Assembly (NCBI GenBank): GCA_036346395.1
Contig: CM070604.1
Coordinates: 36,855,662 to 36,919,661, forward strand
DNA from: Hsuehochloa calcarea
Lineage: Eukaryota > Streptophyta > Magnoliopsida > Poales > Poaceae
DNA length: 64,000 nt
Direction of reading: 5' to 3'
Shown: in pieces, positions 55,146 through 64,000 of the stretch
Position numbering within the stretch: the first letter of the stretch is position 1
How the letters are laid out: every line of letters begins with the position of its first letter
Made by a program: the position numbers and the translations under genes
The notes under the pieces: generated by a model
The model's input: the letters and a program-made list of their open reading frames with translations, nothing else
What the model was told of the DNA's origin: nothing
Databases searched by the model: none

Positions 55146-55500
55146 AGGGCGGTCCGACCGGTCCTTGCACGGCGGTCCGACCGGTCCCATATCGGTCGGA
55201 CCGGCCATCTGGGGCGGTCGGACCGGCAATAACCAAAAGTGTTCAATTTGAGCTGGGCCAAAAATAGGTGTTGTAGACAAGTAAGGGGATCCCAATGCAC
55301 TTGGTCTCATGTTTTTTGGAGTCTCCAGTGAAAAGTTATATTGGTTTAAAGTTTCCAGAAGGTTTCGGAATTTGGGAGCTTGAATTTCGGCTAAGTCCTA
55401 AGGGGCGGTCCGACCGGCTCACAGGGAGCGGTCCGACCGGCCATGGGGCGGTCCGACCGCCATGGCGATCGACCGCTCACCCGAGCGCGGTCGACCGGTT
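55146..55500. repeat. Arrays of CGGTCCGACCG-type palindromes
   Basis: Clusters at about 55146-55232 (four), 55404-55500 (four) and 56520-56645 (six). Each is GGTCCGACC, GGTCGGACC, GGTCGACC or GGTCGATCG in variable spacing. Similar words occur at 15545-15880 in the related LTR. Confidence 0.8.
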
Positions 55501-55940
55501 TCTACTTGATCATCGGCCAACTTCGTGGCGATGTTGATTTGTTAGGTCAAAGTCATTGATTTCATGGCATATGATTTGCATGATGCATGTTTTGACTAAC
55601 ATGGGTCAAGTTGTGAAGAACTTGTTCCCGAATACGTGTTTTCTTGTCTGTGGTTGTGCAGGTTGCTTGGTGGTCAACGACGGTCAACGGCGAGGAGAAT
55701 CGGGACTAGACTTGAAGAGTTGAGGTCCAGAACGATCGACAATGCCGGGTGAGGTCAACGACTCAAGCGTGACACAAGATGGACAAGGGTGACCTATTGG
55801 CGAATCCATGGCACATGGTGAAGCGGTTTAGGTCAAAAGTTAAAGATGGCGCTTCGCGAAGCGTGCATGTGTGACCCGTTTGTTAGTGGGCCTTAACGGG
55901 AGCCCAATTAAGTCAAACCCTAAGAGTTTTAGGCCTCCAC

Positions 55941-55948
55941 TATAAATA
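55941..55948 (+). promoter_or_regulatory. TATA box of the SIRE-type LTR
   Basis: CCACTATAAATAGGAGG; the same word is conserved on the minus strand near 15086-15093 in the related LTR fragment. Confidence 0.65.
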
Positions 55949-56856
55949 GGAGGAGATGGTGGCTGCACCTCTCTCTCCCTCGCCTTTTATGTTTCAAAAC
56001 CCTAATTGTCTTTAGGGAGTTGAGGTGGAGGCTAGGGCTCTTGATGGTTTGTGGTGAATTTCGTGATCCTTGATTGTCTCTTCGATCCATGATGGTGTGG
56101 ATGTAATCCACTTCAATCACGAAATCAATCTATGCAAGGTTTGCTTGAGATAAGTCTCTTTTCGTTCTTGCTTTCAATTTGGTGATTTTAGGGCTTTCTT
56201 TGATCCGCGAGTTTGTGATTGATTCTTTCACGTGAATTAGCTTGCTGTGATATGTGTGAATCTATCTAGCATCATCTTGATCATCAATCTCTCACGAACA
56301 AGCTTTAGGATCAAGTTTTCGTTCTTGCCCTGGTTTTAGACCTTCGTTAATCAATTGGCAATTGCTCAAGATCGTTCCAAGAATTATCATAATATTCGAT
56401 TGAAATAGGTCCTCAATAGCATAGAGAAGGTGTGTGTGAAGTTTCATGAAGTTTGGAGTTGAGAATCAAAAGTTAGACCTAATTGCAACTTCGTCATCGG
56501 CCGATTTTATTGCTTGGATCGGTTACGAGTCGGCCGGTCGATCGCTGTCATCACCGGTCGACCGATTTTGAGCGGTCCGACCGCCAAGACAACGCCGGTC
56601 GATCGCTGGCAATCGGTCCGACCGGTTGAGTACAACGGTCGACCGCCGTCTTTGTGAGTCTTGGTAATCTTAGTTGATTTTGTTATATTGCTTAGGGTAT
56701 AATTGGATTCAATACTAGTCTTCCATTTGATCTTGGTATATTGATCTTCATAGCTTTCTAATAGCTCTTGGAGTGAAATTGTATTGAGTTCATAATTTGT
56801 GAAAAAGTGAGCGTGCTCCTATTCACCCCCTCTAGTCGCCTTTACGGTCCAACAAG

Positions 56857-56868
56857 TGGTATCGAGCC
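56857..56868 (+). other. Primer-binding site of the SIRE-type element
   Basis: TGGTATCGAGCC two bases after the LTR end; similar to the tRNA-Met PBS TGGTATCAGAGC with a one-base gap. Confidence 0.85.
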
Positions 56869-56911
56869 CTGTTAGTTCAATCTTGATCTTAACCGGTCAC
56901 CAACTTTGGCG

Positions 56912-57880
56912 ATGGATAAGTTTTCTACTAAACCGCATATCTTCGATGGGCACGACTATGCCTATTGGAAGAATCGTATGCGCGTCTTTCTTGAGAGCGA
57001 GGGACAAGCTATTTGGGATGTTGTTAGAGCCCACGGTTATTCCCGAAATTGCTACACCGCTTCGCAATTCTTTTGGCTAACAACAATAAGGCTAAGAATC
57101 TTTTATATGGTGCACTTGGTAGACAAGAATATGATAGAATTTGCAATCTTTCAATCTGCAAGATGAAATTTGGAACACTCTCGAAACATATCATGAGGGT
57201 TCGTCCCAAATCAAAAAGGTGCGCCAAACTGTTTACAAGCGTGAGTACAATAAATTCGAGATGCGTCCTGGAGAGAGCATCGATGACATTTTCAGTCGCT
57301 TTAATAAAGTAATTAATCAAATGAAAGCTGTTGATATTGAATATTCTCAATCTGAAAATGCCACCCATCTCTTGGCTGCAATCAACACCAAGGAGTGGGA
57401 GATGAAAGCTACTGCTATAGAAGAAAATGTTGATCTTTCAAGTCTTACTTTAGAATTGCTTTATAGTAAACTCAAGACTCATGAAATTAAAAGAGTTGAT
57501 CATCCTAAGAAAGATAATTTAGCTTTGGTAGCAGATCCTCTCAAAAGGCTTTTGATGACTCTTGTGAATCTTCTTACGGATTTTCATTTGCTTGTTTATC
57601 TGCTATTCATGAAGAGGAGCTTGAAAGTATTCTCAAACAGAGTTGGCTCTTCTAGCTAAGAAATTCACACGGGCCTACAATAATGTGAGAAACAAAAGAG
57701 AGGTGGTCCCAGAACATGCTATGAATGTGGTGAGCTCAATCATATCCGCAAATTGCCCCAAGTCGAAAGGTAAGAGCAATCATAAGGAAGGAAAGCCGAC
57801 TTGGAAGAAGCCTCCTTTCAACAAATCAAGGTATGAGGCAAATAAGCTTGTGAAGGTCGCTCACCGGTCCTTGCCGCTTT
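56912..57880 (+). pseudogene. gag of the SIRE-type element
   Basis: ATG at 56912 (MDKFSTKPHIFDGHDYAYWK, then MRVFLESEGQAIWDVV), the usual DUF4219/UBN2 gag start. After a frame change, 57141-57659 reads LQDEIWNTLETYHEGSSQIK, RPGESIDDIFSRFNKVINQM and SSLTLELLYSKLKTHEIKR. A knuckle at about 57711-57762 reads CYECGELNHIRK with the last Cys shifted out of frame. Confidence 0.85.
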
Positions 57881-58017
57881 GAGGATCAATCCTTGAGCGA
57901 TGTGGATACCGGGAGTGAGGAGGACAAGGAGGAGGAGATCCTCAAGGCAAAAAGAAAGGAAGGCCAAAGACTTCACCGGCATGTGCTTCATGGTGACACC
58001 GCGACATTGATGATGAT

Positions 58018-58725
58018 GAGGTATCTTTTTCTTATGATGAGCTTTCTGCTAAATATGATTCTATAGTTGAGCAATTGCTTAGTCAAGATGAAGCGCTTGA
58101 ATTTGTTATGACAAAAAATAAGAAATTAGAGTCAAAAATTAGCAAATTGAAAGTAGAGCTTAAAACTGCTAAGACTCTTGAACTGATGAATGTTTATCTT
58201 GTCATGCTATGCATTCAAATTACCAAGTTACAATCTGCTCATAATATTTGTGTACAACAACTTGAGAATGCTAAATCTGAACTAAATGAAATTAAAAGTG
58301 CTCCTTGTGAAAAATGTTTAGAATCTAGTAAATTGATTGCCTTTGATGTTTTTGATTCTAGCCCTTGCACTTCATGCTTAGAAAAAGAACGTGAAATCAA
58401 AGATATCTTAGAAGTCGCTAGAGTCAAATATGCTAAGCTTAAGGACAATATTGAAAATACTACTTGTGCTTCATGTTCCACTCTTAAGCTTGAAATTGCT
58501 TTGTATAAGGAAAAATCTATGGATAAAACTTGTGATTCTTGTGTTAACTTGAGAAAAGAAAATGCTTACCTTCATGATACATTAGAAAAATTTTCTAAAG
58601 GTAAGAAACAATTAAACATGATTCTTGACAAGTCTAAAACTCCTTATAAGAAGCAAGGTTTAGGATTCAATTCTTTTCAAGACAATTCAAACCCAAAAGT
58701 CATTCAAGTCTTGGAAAAGGTTTAA
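58018..58725 (+). pseudogene. Coiled-coil CxxC region between gag and protease
   Basis: 216-aa frame (58075-58725). Heptad-rich lysine/leucine helix (KNKKLESKISKLKVELKTAK, QLENAKSELNEIKS) with four regularly spaced CxxC words: CEKC, CTSC, CASC, CDSC. It then reads GKKQLNMILDKSKTPYKKQG, a segment commonly seen before the second knuckle in such elements. Likely a structural gag tail; the CxxC pairs could bind metal. A second knuckle-like CTYCKK word follows near 58830 in a broken frame. Confidence 0.75.
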
Positions 58726-59283
58726 TTGAATTCAAAACTCAACTCGCAAAAACATCTTTTAAATCTGCAGTTTTGCTCAACCTTGTATTAATTCAAATGG
58801 TGCGTCTTCTAGTGGTACCAAGTACCATTGCACTTATTGCAAAAAGGTGGACATTTGATTGAATATTGTTGGCGAGGTTGAAAAATGATAAGAAAAATTT
58901 TGATAGAATTTCATTCATGCAACCTAGAGCTTATATGAGACATGGTAACACTGAAAAGAATAAACCTGGATTAGGATTTTTATCTCATGCAAATCATTAT
59001 GTTTCTAGACATCCTAATTCTAATGTGTATCGATCAAGGTCGATCATTGTGGTCACCGGTCTGACGGTTTGGTCACCGGTCGACCCCCAAAGACAAAGCC
59101 GGGCAAACCGCCCATGGACAGGTTCAAGTCTCATTTTAATTTAAACATTGTTCACAACCGAATGTTAAATGAAATCAAGGAAGTACTTCTGGTTTGTATA
59201 CTCCTTGCAGACGTGTGTCTCAAGATCGATTCCTAAATCTTGTTTATCTAATCCCATATTGAGACACATCGTTCTTTGCTCCT

Positions 59284-59560
59284 TGATTTTTAGGATTACC
59301 GCGAAAGGGAAGAACACGTGGTTCGTTGACTCCGGATGTTCACGCCACATGACCGGGAATTCAAAATGGTTCACCTCTTTCACGCGAGCAACAGGTGATG
59401 ACTTCATCACTTTTGGAGATGATACACAAGGGCGAATTGAAGGAACAGGATCAATTAGGGTAAACAACAAATTCATTCTAAAAGATGTCGCTCTTGTGGA
59501 CAAGCTTAGGTATAATCTTCTTCTGCTTCTCGACTTCTTGATGATGGTTATGAGACTGCT
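59284..59560 (+). pseudogene. Protease of the SIRE-type element
   Basis: Frame 59169-59744 reads the copia protease word NTWFVDSGCSRHMTGNSKWF, then FGDDTQGRIEGTGSIRVNNK and LVDKLRYNLL. A frameshift after 59520 scrambles the following GAG pre-integrase part. Confidence 0.87.
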
Positions 59561-59831
59561 TTTAAGAAAAATGCTTGTCGTGTGCTTGATTCTCTTGGTG
59601 AGCTTGTGTTTGGAATCTCTAGAGTTGGTAGAATTTTTGGAGCCGATTTTTCGTAATCTCTTCTTTGGATCTCTTAAATGTTTGCTTACATCTTCTTCTC
59701 GATTTACGGCTTTGGCATCGACGCTTGGGGCACATTGGTTTTGATCATCGACACGAGTTAGCAACCTTGATCTCATGAGAGGTTTGCCTAAGCTCAAAGT
59801 CATCAAAGATCTTTGATGTGCGCTTGTAGGC

Positions 59832-60440
59832 ATGGCAAACAAGTTGCCGCCTCACACCCTTCTCAGGACTATGGTTATGACTAGACGGACCGGACGGTTG
59901 CTTCATATGGATATTGTTGGTCCCGCTAGAGTCCGATCGATCGGTGGAAAATGGTATATTCTTGTCATAGTTGATGATCTTTCTAGATATACTTGGGTGT
60001 TCTTTCTTACTTCAAAAGATGAAGCTTTTGGTTATTTTCATGACCTTGTTCTTCGTTTGGCTTCGAGCTTCTGGTGCTTTGAGAGCGATTCGCATGATAA
60101 TGGCACGGAGTTCAAAAATGCTTCTTTGCTTCTTTTTGTGCCGAGGCGTGGTATTGAGCATCGCTTCTCCTCTCCACACGTCCCTCAACAAAATGGCGTG
60201 GTGGAAAGGAAGAATAGGACCTTAGTCGAAATGGCTAGAACGATGCTAGATGAGTATAGCACACCGAGGAGATTTTGGGCGAAGCTATTGCTCTTGCTTG
60301 CCATATTGCCAATCGTGTCTTTTGAGACCTTCTTTAGGCAAGACTCCTTATGAGCTTCGTTTTGGTAGAAAACCCTCTGCTTCGCATTTTGAGTTTTTGG
60401 ATCAAAATGTTTTATCCTTAAGACAGCAACTTAGATAAAT
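59832..60440 (+). pseudogene. Integrase of the SIRE-type element
   Basis: Core motifs: first Asp in LLHMDIVGPARVRSIGGKWY, second in the SDSHDNGTEFKNAS block (usual RSDHGTEF, here altered), Glu in HVPQQNGVVERKNRTLVEMA. Then RTMLDEYSTPRRFWAK and, in another frame, PYELRFGRKPSASHFE. Not intact. Confidence 0.88.
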
Positions 60441-60830
60441 TTGAATCAAGAACTTTTGATGGGATATTTCGGGTTATCCCGCTCATTCGAGGGTTTTCGA
60501 GTTTTAATCTCGAGACTAACATTATTCAGAGACTTGTAATGTCACTTTTGATGAGACTAGCCACGAGCTAGATCAATTGCTCTGAGATGATTTACAGTGT
60601 GAGAGTATTTTTGTGGAGGAAGATGAGGACGAAGCTAATGTCATTCCCTCATCTGTTGCTGAGGTGCCCATATTGATACGAGAACTCGCTCGCCTACTTC
60701 ACCTTCGCTTGAGGCTCTGCAGATCATCATCATCAGCAGATACTGCGGAGGTCGAAGAAACGACATCTCACCCGGCGCTCACTTCGCATTCGAAGCAAAG
60801 ATCCTCCTAGCATGATAATAGGTAATCTAC

Positions 60831-61652
60831 ATGAGCGAGTCACTCGCTCGGTATAATGATCCAAATCTCTACTCTCATTCGGCTTTTGTTGCTTCTTTTG
60901 AACCTCGCGATATATCACATGCTTTATCTGATTCTAGCTGGGTAAATGCCATGCATGAGGAGTTAGAGAATTTTGAAAGGAACAAAGTTTGGAACCTAGT
61001 AGAACCTCCTAGTGGTCATAATGTTATAGGAACCCGTTGGGTGTTTAAGAATAAACAAGGTGAGGATGGTTCTGTGGTTAGAAATAAGGCCAGATTGGTA
61101 GCTCAGGGTTTCAGCCAAGTTGAGGGGTTAGATTTTGATGAGACATTTGCTCCTGTTGCTAGACTAGAAGCCATTCGCATTCTGCTTGCATTTGCTGCAT
61201 CAAAAGGTTTTAAATTATATCAGATGGATGTTAAAAGTGCCTTTTTAAATGGTTTCATAGATGAGGAAGTGTATGTTAAGCAACCCCCTGGTTTTGAGGA
61301 TCCCAAGTATCCAAATCGTGTGTTCAAATTATCCAAAGCTTTGTATGGTCTTAAACAAGCCCCTAGAGCCTGGTATGATAGACTTAAGACCTTCTTGCTT
61401 AAAAATAATTTTGAGATGGGTAAAGTGGATAAAACTCTATTTATTCTTAAACGTGACAATGACTTCCTGCTTGCTCAAATTTACGTGGATGATATTATCT
61501 TTGGTGGTTCCTCTAATGCTCTTGTTTCCAGCTTTTCTGACACTATGTCCAGGGAATTTGAGATGAGTATGATGGGAGAGCTTAATTACTTTTGGGACTT
61601 CAAATCAAGCAATGCAAGGAAGGAACTTTCATCCATCGACGAAGTACACTAA
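60831..61652 (+). pseudogene. Reverse transcriptase of the SIRE-type element
   Basis: 273-aa open frame: WVNAMHEELENFERNKVWNL, GTRWVFKNKQGEDGSVVRNK, ARLVAQGFSQVEGLDFDETF, YQMDVKSAFLNGFIDEEVYV, LYGLKQAPRAWYDRL and the catalytic IYVDDIIFGG. It is the best-preserved pol domain of this element. The frame breaks near 61600, just after MMGELNYFW. Confidence 0.92.
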
Positions 61653-62081
61653 AGATCTACTCAAACGCTTCAACATGGGTGACGCAAGCCAATTTCCACT
61701 CCCATGGCAACTTCGATTGCTTTGGATCCGGATGAGGAAGGAGAAGTCGTGGATCAACGCGAGTACCGCAAAGATGATCGGCTCCTTACAGATCGGACGG
61801 CCTCGAGACCGGACATTCACTTCACGGTATGCCTTTGTGCAAGATTTCAGGCGTCTCCGAGAACTTCCCATCGCCAAGCCGTTAAGCGCATATTCAGGAC
61901 TAAGCACATAGACATTCGCTTTCACTTCCTTAAAGATCATGTTGAAAAAGGTGATATTGTGATGCACTTCGTAGAGTCCGATGCTCAATTGGCGGATATT
62001 CTTACCAAGCCATTAGATCAAACCAGGTTTGCAACCTTGAGAAGTGAGTTGGGGGTAATTTATCCCTATGGGTTGGTTTGA
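61653..62081 (+). pseudogene. RNase H remnant with internal deletion
   Basis: Reads the RT-RH connection (SRPDIHFTVCLCARFQASPR, HRQAVKRIFR) fused directly to the RNase H end (TKHIDIRFHFLKDHVEKGDI, QLADILTKPLDQTRFATLRS). The intervening RNase H core with its catalytic residues is missing. The stop is at 62079-62081. Confidence 0.87.
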
Positions 62082-63909
62082 GGGGGAGTTTGTCCTTTTC
62101 TAATCTTTTCTTGTTCTTTTGGTCTTTTATTGTTCTTTTTCTGAACTTAGTGATCTTTTCGAACTTTTTAGGTTTTTAGGCTTTTTTAATTGCATCTCAT
62201 TGTGTCATATTGCATTCATATGAAAAATACAACAAGTGGTATGAAAAATCCAAAAAGATGCATTGTAATATAAGTTTTTTTTTTTTGCTTATCTTTAAAA
62301 ATTGATGAAGCTTTGCCTATTACCCTTTAGAGCTTTTGTATTTCAATTCTTGCTCAATGTCATGTCTAGTTCTTTGACTTGCTAGAATTATCATGTTTTT
62401 ACATGTGTAGCTAAGTCTTTGCTATATGAGCTAGAACCTTTTTAAACAACTCAAACTAAGAAATTGCAATTTGTGGATGTTTTAGCGAGTTGCGTAATTA
62501 GTGCTCCTCTTGTGACATTGGCCCTGTCAGAATTGCTTTGTTAGCTCTTTGATCTAAAATTGACCATTACTTGAGCTTTTGTGTTCTTGAGATTCTAAAA
62601 ATGCTCTTGTGAAAAATGAAAATCAAGATTGTCTTATGCTTAAATTGTGCCAAACTATTCTTACGAGACTGCTTGTCAAATGACATGAACTTGAAGATAG
62701 TTTGATGAACGAACGATCTCATGGGGACCGCTTGTCGAAATGACATGAACCTCAAGATTTGTCGCCTTAGAAGCTTAGAAAGAGTTTGTGGATGGCTCCT
62801 AGTCCGGGATCTTCTTTACTAAGATATACCTTTAATCAACTTTTGGTCAAGCTTAGGATGAGTTTGTGGATGGCTCCTAGTCCAGGATCTTGTCACTAAG
62901 TTAGATTATTAGTCAACTTCAATATTCAATGCAAATGAGAAAAATGTTGACAAATGGGCGTTTACAAAATATTGAGCAAAATGATTCAATACGGAACTTG
63001 ATTGTCTCTTAATGTGGTCTTTGTTAGATTTTTGATCTCACTTTGACATTTTGACATGGCCAATTTCACTTTAGGATCCTGTTGATGAACTTCTTTGAAT
63101 TTGAGCGTTGCTTAAATTGATCAAATCTCTCGCTTTACTTTTGAGCCTTTGTGCTTAGCTTTGATATATATGTCTTACCATGATCTTGCTAGCGCCATCG
63201 GGCTTGATATCTTGTTTGTGCAATATTAGAGATACTAGCTTGTTCTTTTGGGTAATCTCCAAAGCTTCTTGTAATCAAAAATTGAACAATACAAAATTGA
63301 AGCCACTCCATTGCACTTCATGCATATTCCTCTTTATGCTTCTTTTGTTTCTGCTTCTTTCTTTATTCTCTATTTGTTATCCCTGGATGAGAGTGATTCC
63401 TTGATGAATCCATTGTCAAAGGGGGAGAAGATGTGTTAAATGAAGATATTTCTTTGGGAGAAGATGTGTAATATTTCTTTGCTACTCTTATTTGGAGAAG
63501 ATGTGTTAATGAGAAGATTGGGGGAGAAGTTTATACAAAGGGAGAAACTGAAAATTTGAAATTTGATGATCATAGTGAGGGGGAGTTCTTGAGTTGCATT
63601 CTTATTGTCTTATTGAATATTCTGAACTTGAATTGCATTCTCTTATCCTCACAATGATCATAGGTCAATTGAACAATTATTCTTTCATATGGACCTCATG
63701 TGAGAATTTTGACCCTTTTCTGGAAATTAAAGTTTTTATGCTTACTTTTGCTTTGTCTCACATGCTTATACTATTCTGATGCCAGCTTGGTCATTTTCAC
63801 TGCTTTTTCTTGCTTATGGACCAAGTTGTGCCTTTGTGCGAAAACTGCGAGTAAACTCGTTTTCAAACCTCTTACTTCCATTTTCTGGATAATTGCCAAT
63901 GTGTTCATC
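62082..63909 (+). other. Long 3' non-coding region of the SIRE-type element
   Basis: About 1.8 kb after the pol stop with no credible envelope-like ORF. Purine words GGGGGAG occur at about 62082, 63420 and 63578. Duplicated GAGTTTGTGGATGGCTCCTA (62784 and 62860) and CTTGTC(G)AAATGACATGAAC (about 62670 and 62730) point to local tandem duplication. Confidence 0.7.
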
Positions 63910-63920
63910 AAGGGGGAGAT
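63910..63920 (+). other. Polypurine tract of the SIRE-type element
   Basis: AAGGGGGAGAT immediately before the repeated LTR start TGTGGATTTC. Confidence 0.85.
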
Positions 63921-64000
63921 TGTGGATTTCATGGGGATATGCTCCAGATCTTAGGATGATGTGACAATTGGCAATGGCGTTTATGGTTTGTCGTTTCACG
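63921..64000 (+). repeat. 3' LTR start of the SIRE-type element
   Basis: 80 bp matching 55037-55116 with one difference (TTTATGG against TTTACGG); continues beyond the window. Confidence 0.93.

Larger units (their letters stand above)
55037..56854 (+). repeat. 5' LTR of the SIRE-type element
   Basis: 1,818 bp, TGTGGATTTCATGGGG...TACGGTCCAACA. TATAAATA at 55941-55948. Dense GGTCSGACC and GGTCGACC palindromes lie in three clusters. The start is repeated at 63921. A reverse-oriented relative lies at 14994-15983. Confidence 0.94.
55037..64000 (+). mobile_element. SIRE/Maximus-type Ty1/copia element (3' LTR cut by window end)
   Basis: 5' LTR 55037-56854, PBS, long gag with a coiled-coil tail, protease, integrase, RT, RNase H remnant, about 1.8 kb of non-coding 3' sequence, then purine tract and 3' LTR start at 63921. 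Order and motifs are copia. The gag tail with CxxC words, the long 3' non-coding region with repeated GGGGGAG words and the 1.8-kb LTR suggest the SIRE/Maximus lineage. Inserted into element C (left flank CATAT). The polyprotein is broken by frameshifts and a deletion in RNase H. Confidence 0.92.

Noticed and set aside
62082..63909. Possible envelope-like ORF of the SIRE-type element
   Set aside because: Only 60-90 aa frames with no signal peptide, TM or coiled-coil pattern that would support an env-like gene.
1..64000. tRNA, rRNA or miRNA genes
   Set aside because: No cloverleaf or rRNA-like sequence noticed; the only tRNA-related strings are PBS complements next to LTRs.

Overview
The window looks like repeat-dense nuclear DNA of a grass (Poaceae). 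It has plant-type LTR retrotransposons of both superfamilies (Ty3/gypsy chromoviruses of Tekay and CRM type, Ty1/copia of SIRE and other types), an En/Spm (CACTA) remnant, and a GC-rich intronless lectin receptor kinase. There is no prokaryotic gene organisation. The species cannot be named from this sequence.

Layout. 1-15.98 kb is a nest. A SIRE-type LTR (reverse) was hit by a CRM-like element (+, truncated by the window start, 3' LTR end at 14993). That element was hit in its protease/linker coding region by a complete Tekay-type chromovirus (-, 975-11051, target duplication TAATA). 15.98-20.7 kb is the 3' end of another copia element, whose LTR is split by a 3.0-kb solo gypsy LTR. 20.7-35 kb is a small gene island: an intact two-exon PGG-domain membrane protein gene (20932-21670, +), an orphan second copy of its exon 2 (about 26.6 kb) and an intact L-type lectin receptor kinase (34746-32638, -). 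Between them lie LTR debris, a 275-bp solo copia LTR (TSD GAGTG) and a complete 5.1-kb copia element of the same LTR family (TSD TGTGT). 35-38.2 kb has a TA microsatellite, GAATACGAAT-rich repeats and a CACTA remnant with a deleted transposase. 38.2-53.7 kb has two diverged long gypsy LTRs. The second starts an element with a PBS and a non-canonical ORF instead of gag-pol, and its LTR is split by a complete CRM-like element (-, 41939-51716, TSD GGAGG), which itself carries a 2.2-kb solo LTR (46437-48654, TSD CTCTT). 53.7-55.0 kb is a deleted gypsy element. 55.0 kb to the end is a SIRE-type copia element (+) whose 3' LTR starts at 63921.

Only two host genes look functional: the PGG-domain protein and the lectin receptor kinase. 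All element polyproteins are broken by frameshifts, stops or deletions as the sequence stands. Some breaks may be consensus errors rather than biology, because differences between near-identical copies cluster at CG/CHG-type words. Element boundaries rest on TG...CA termini, matching 5-bp target duplications, primer-binding sites and polypurine tracts read directly from the sequence. Clade names come from recognised protein motifs and are less certain.
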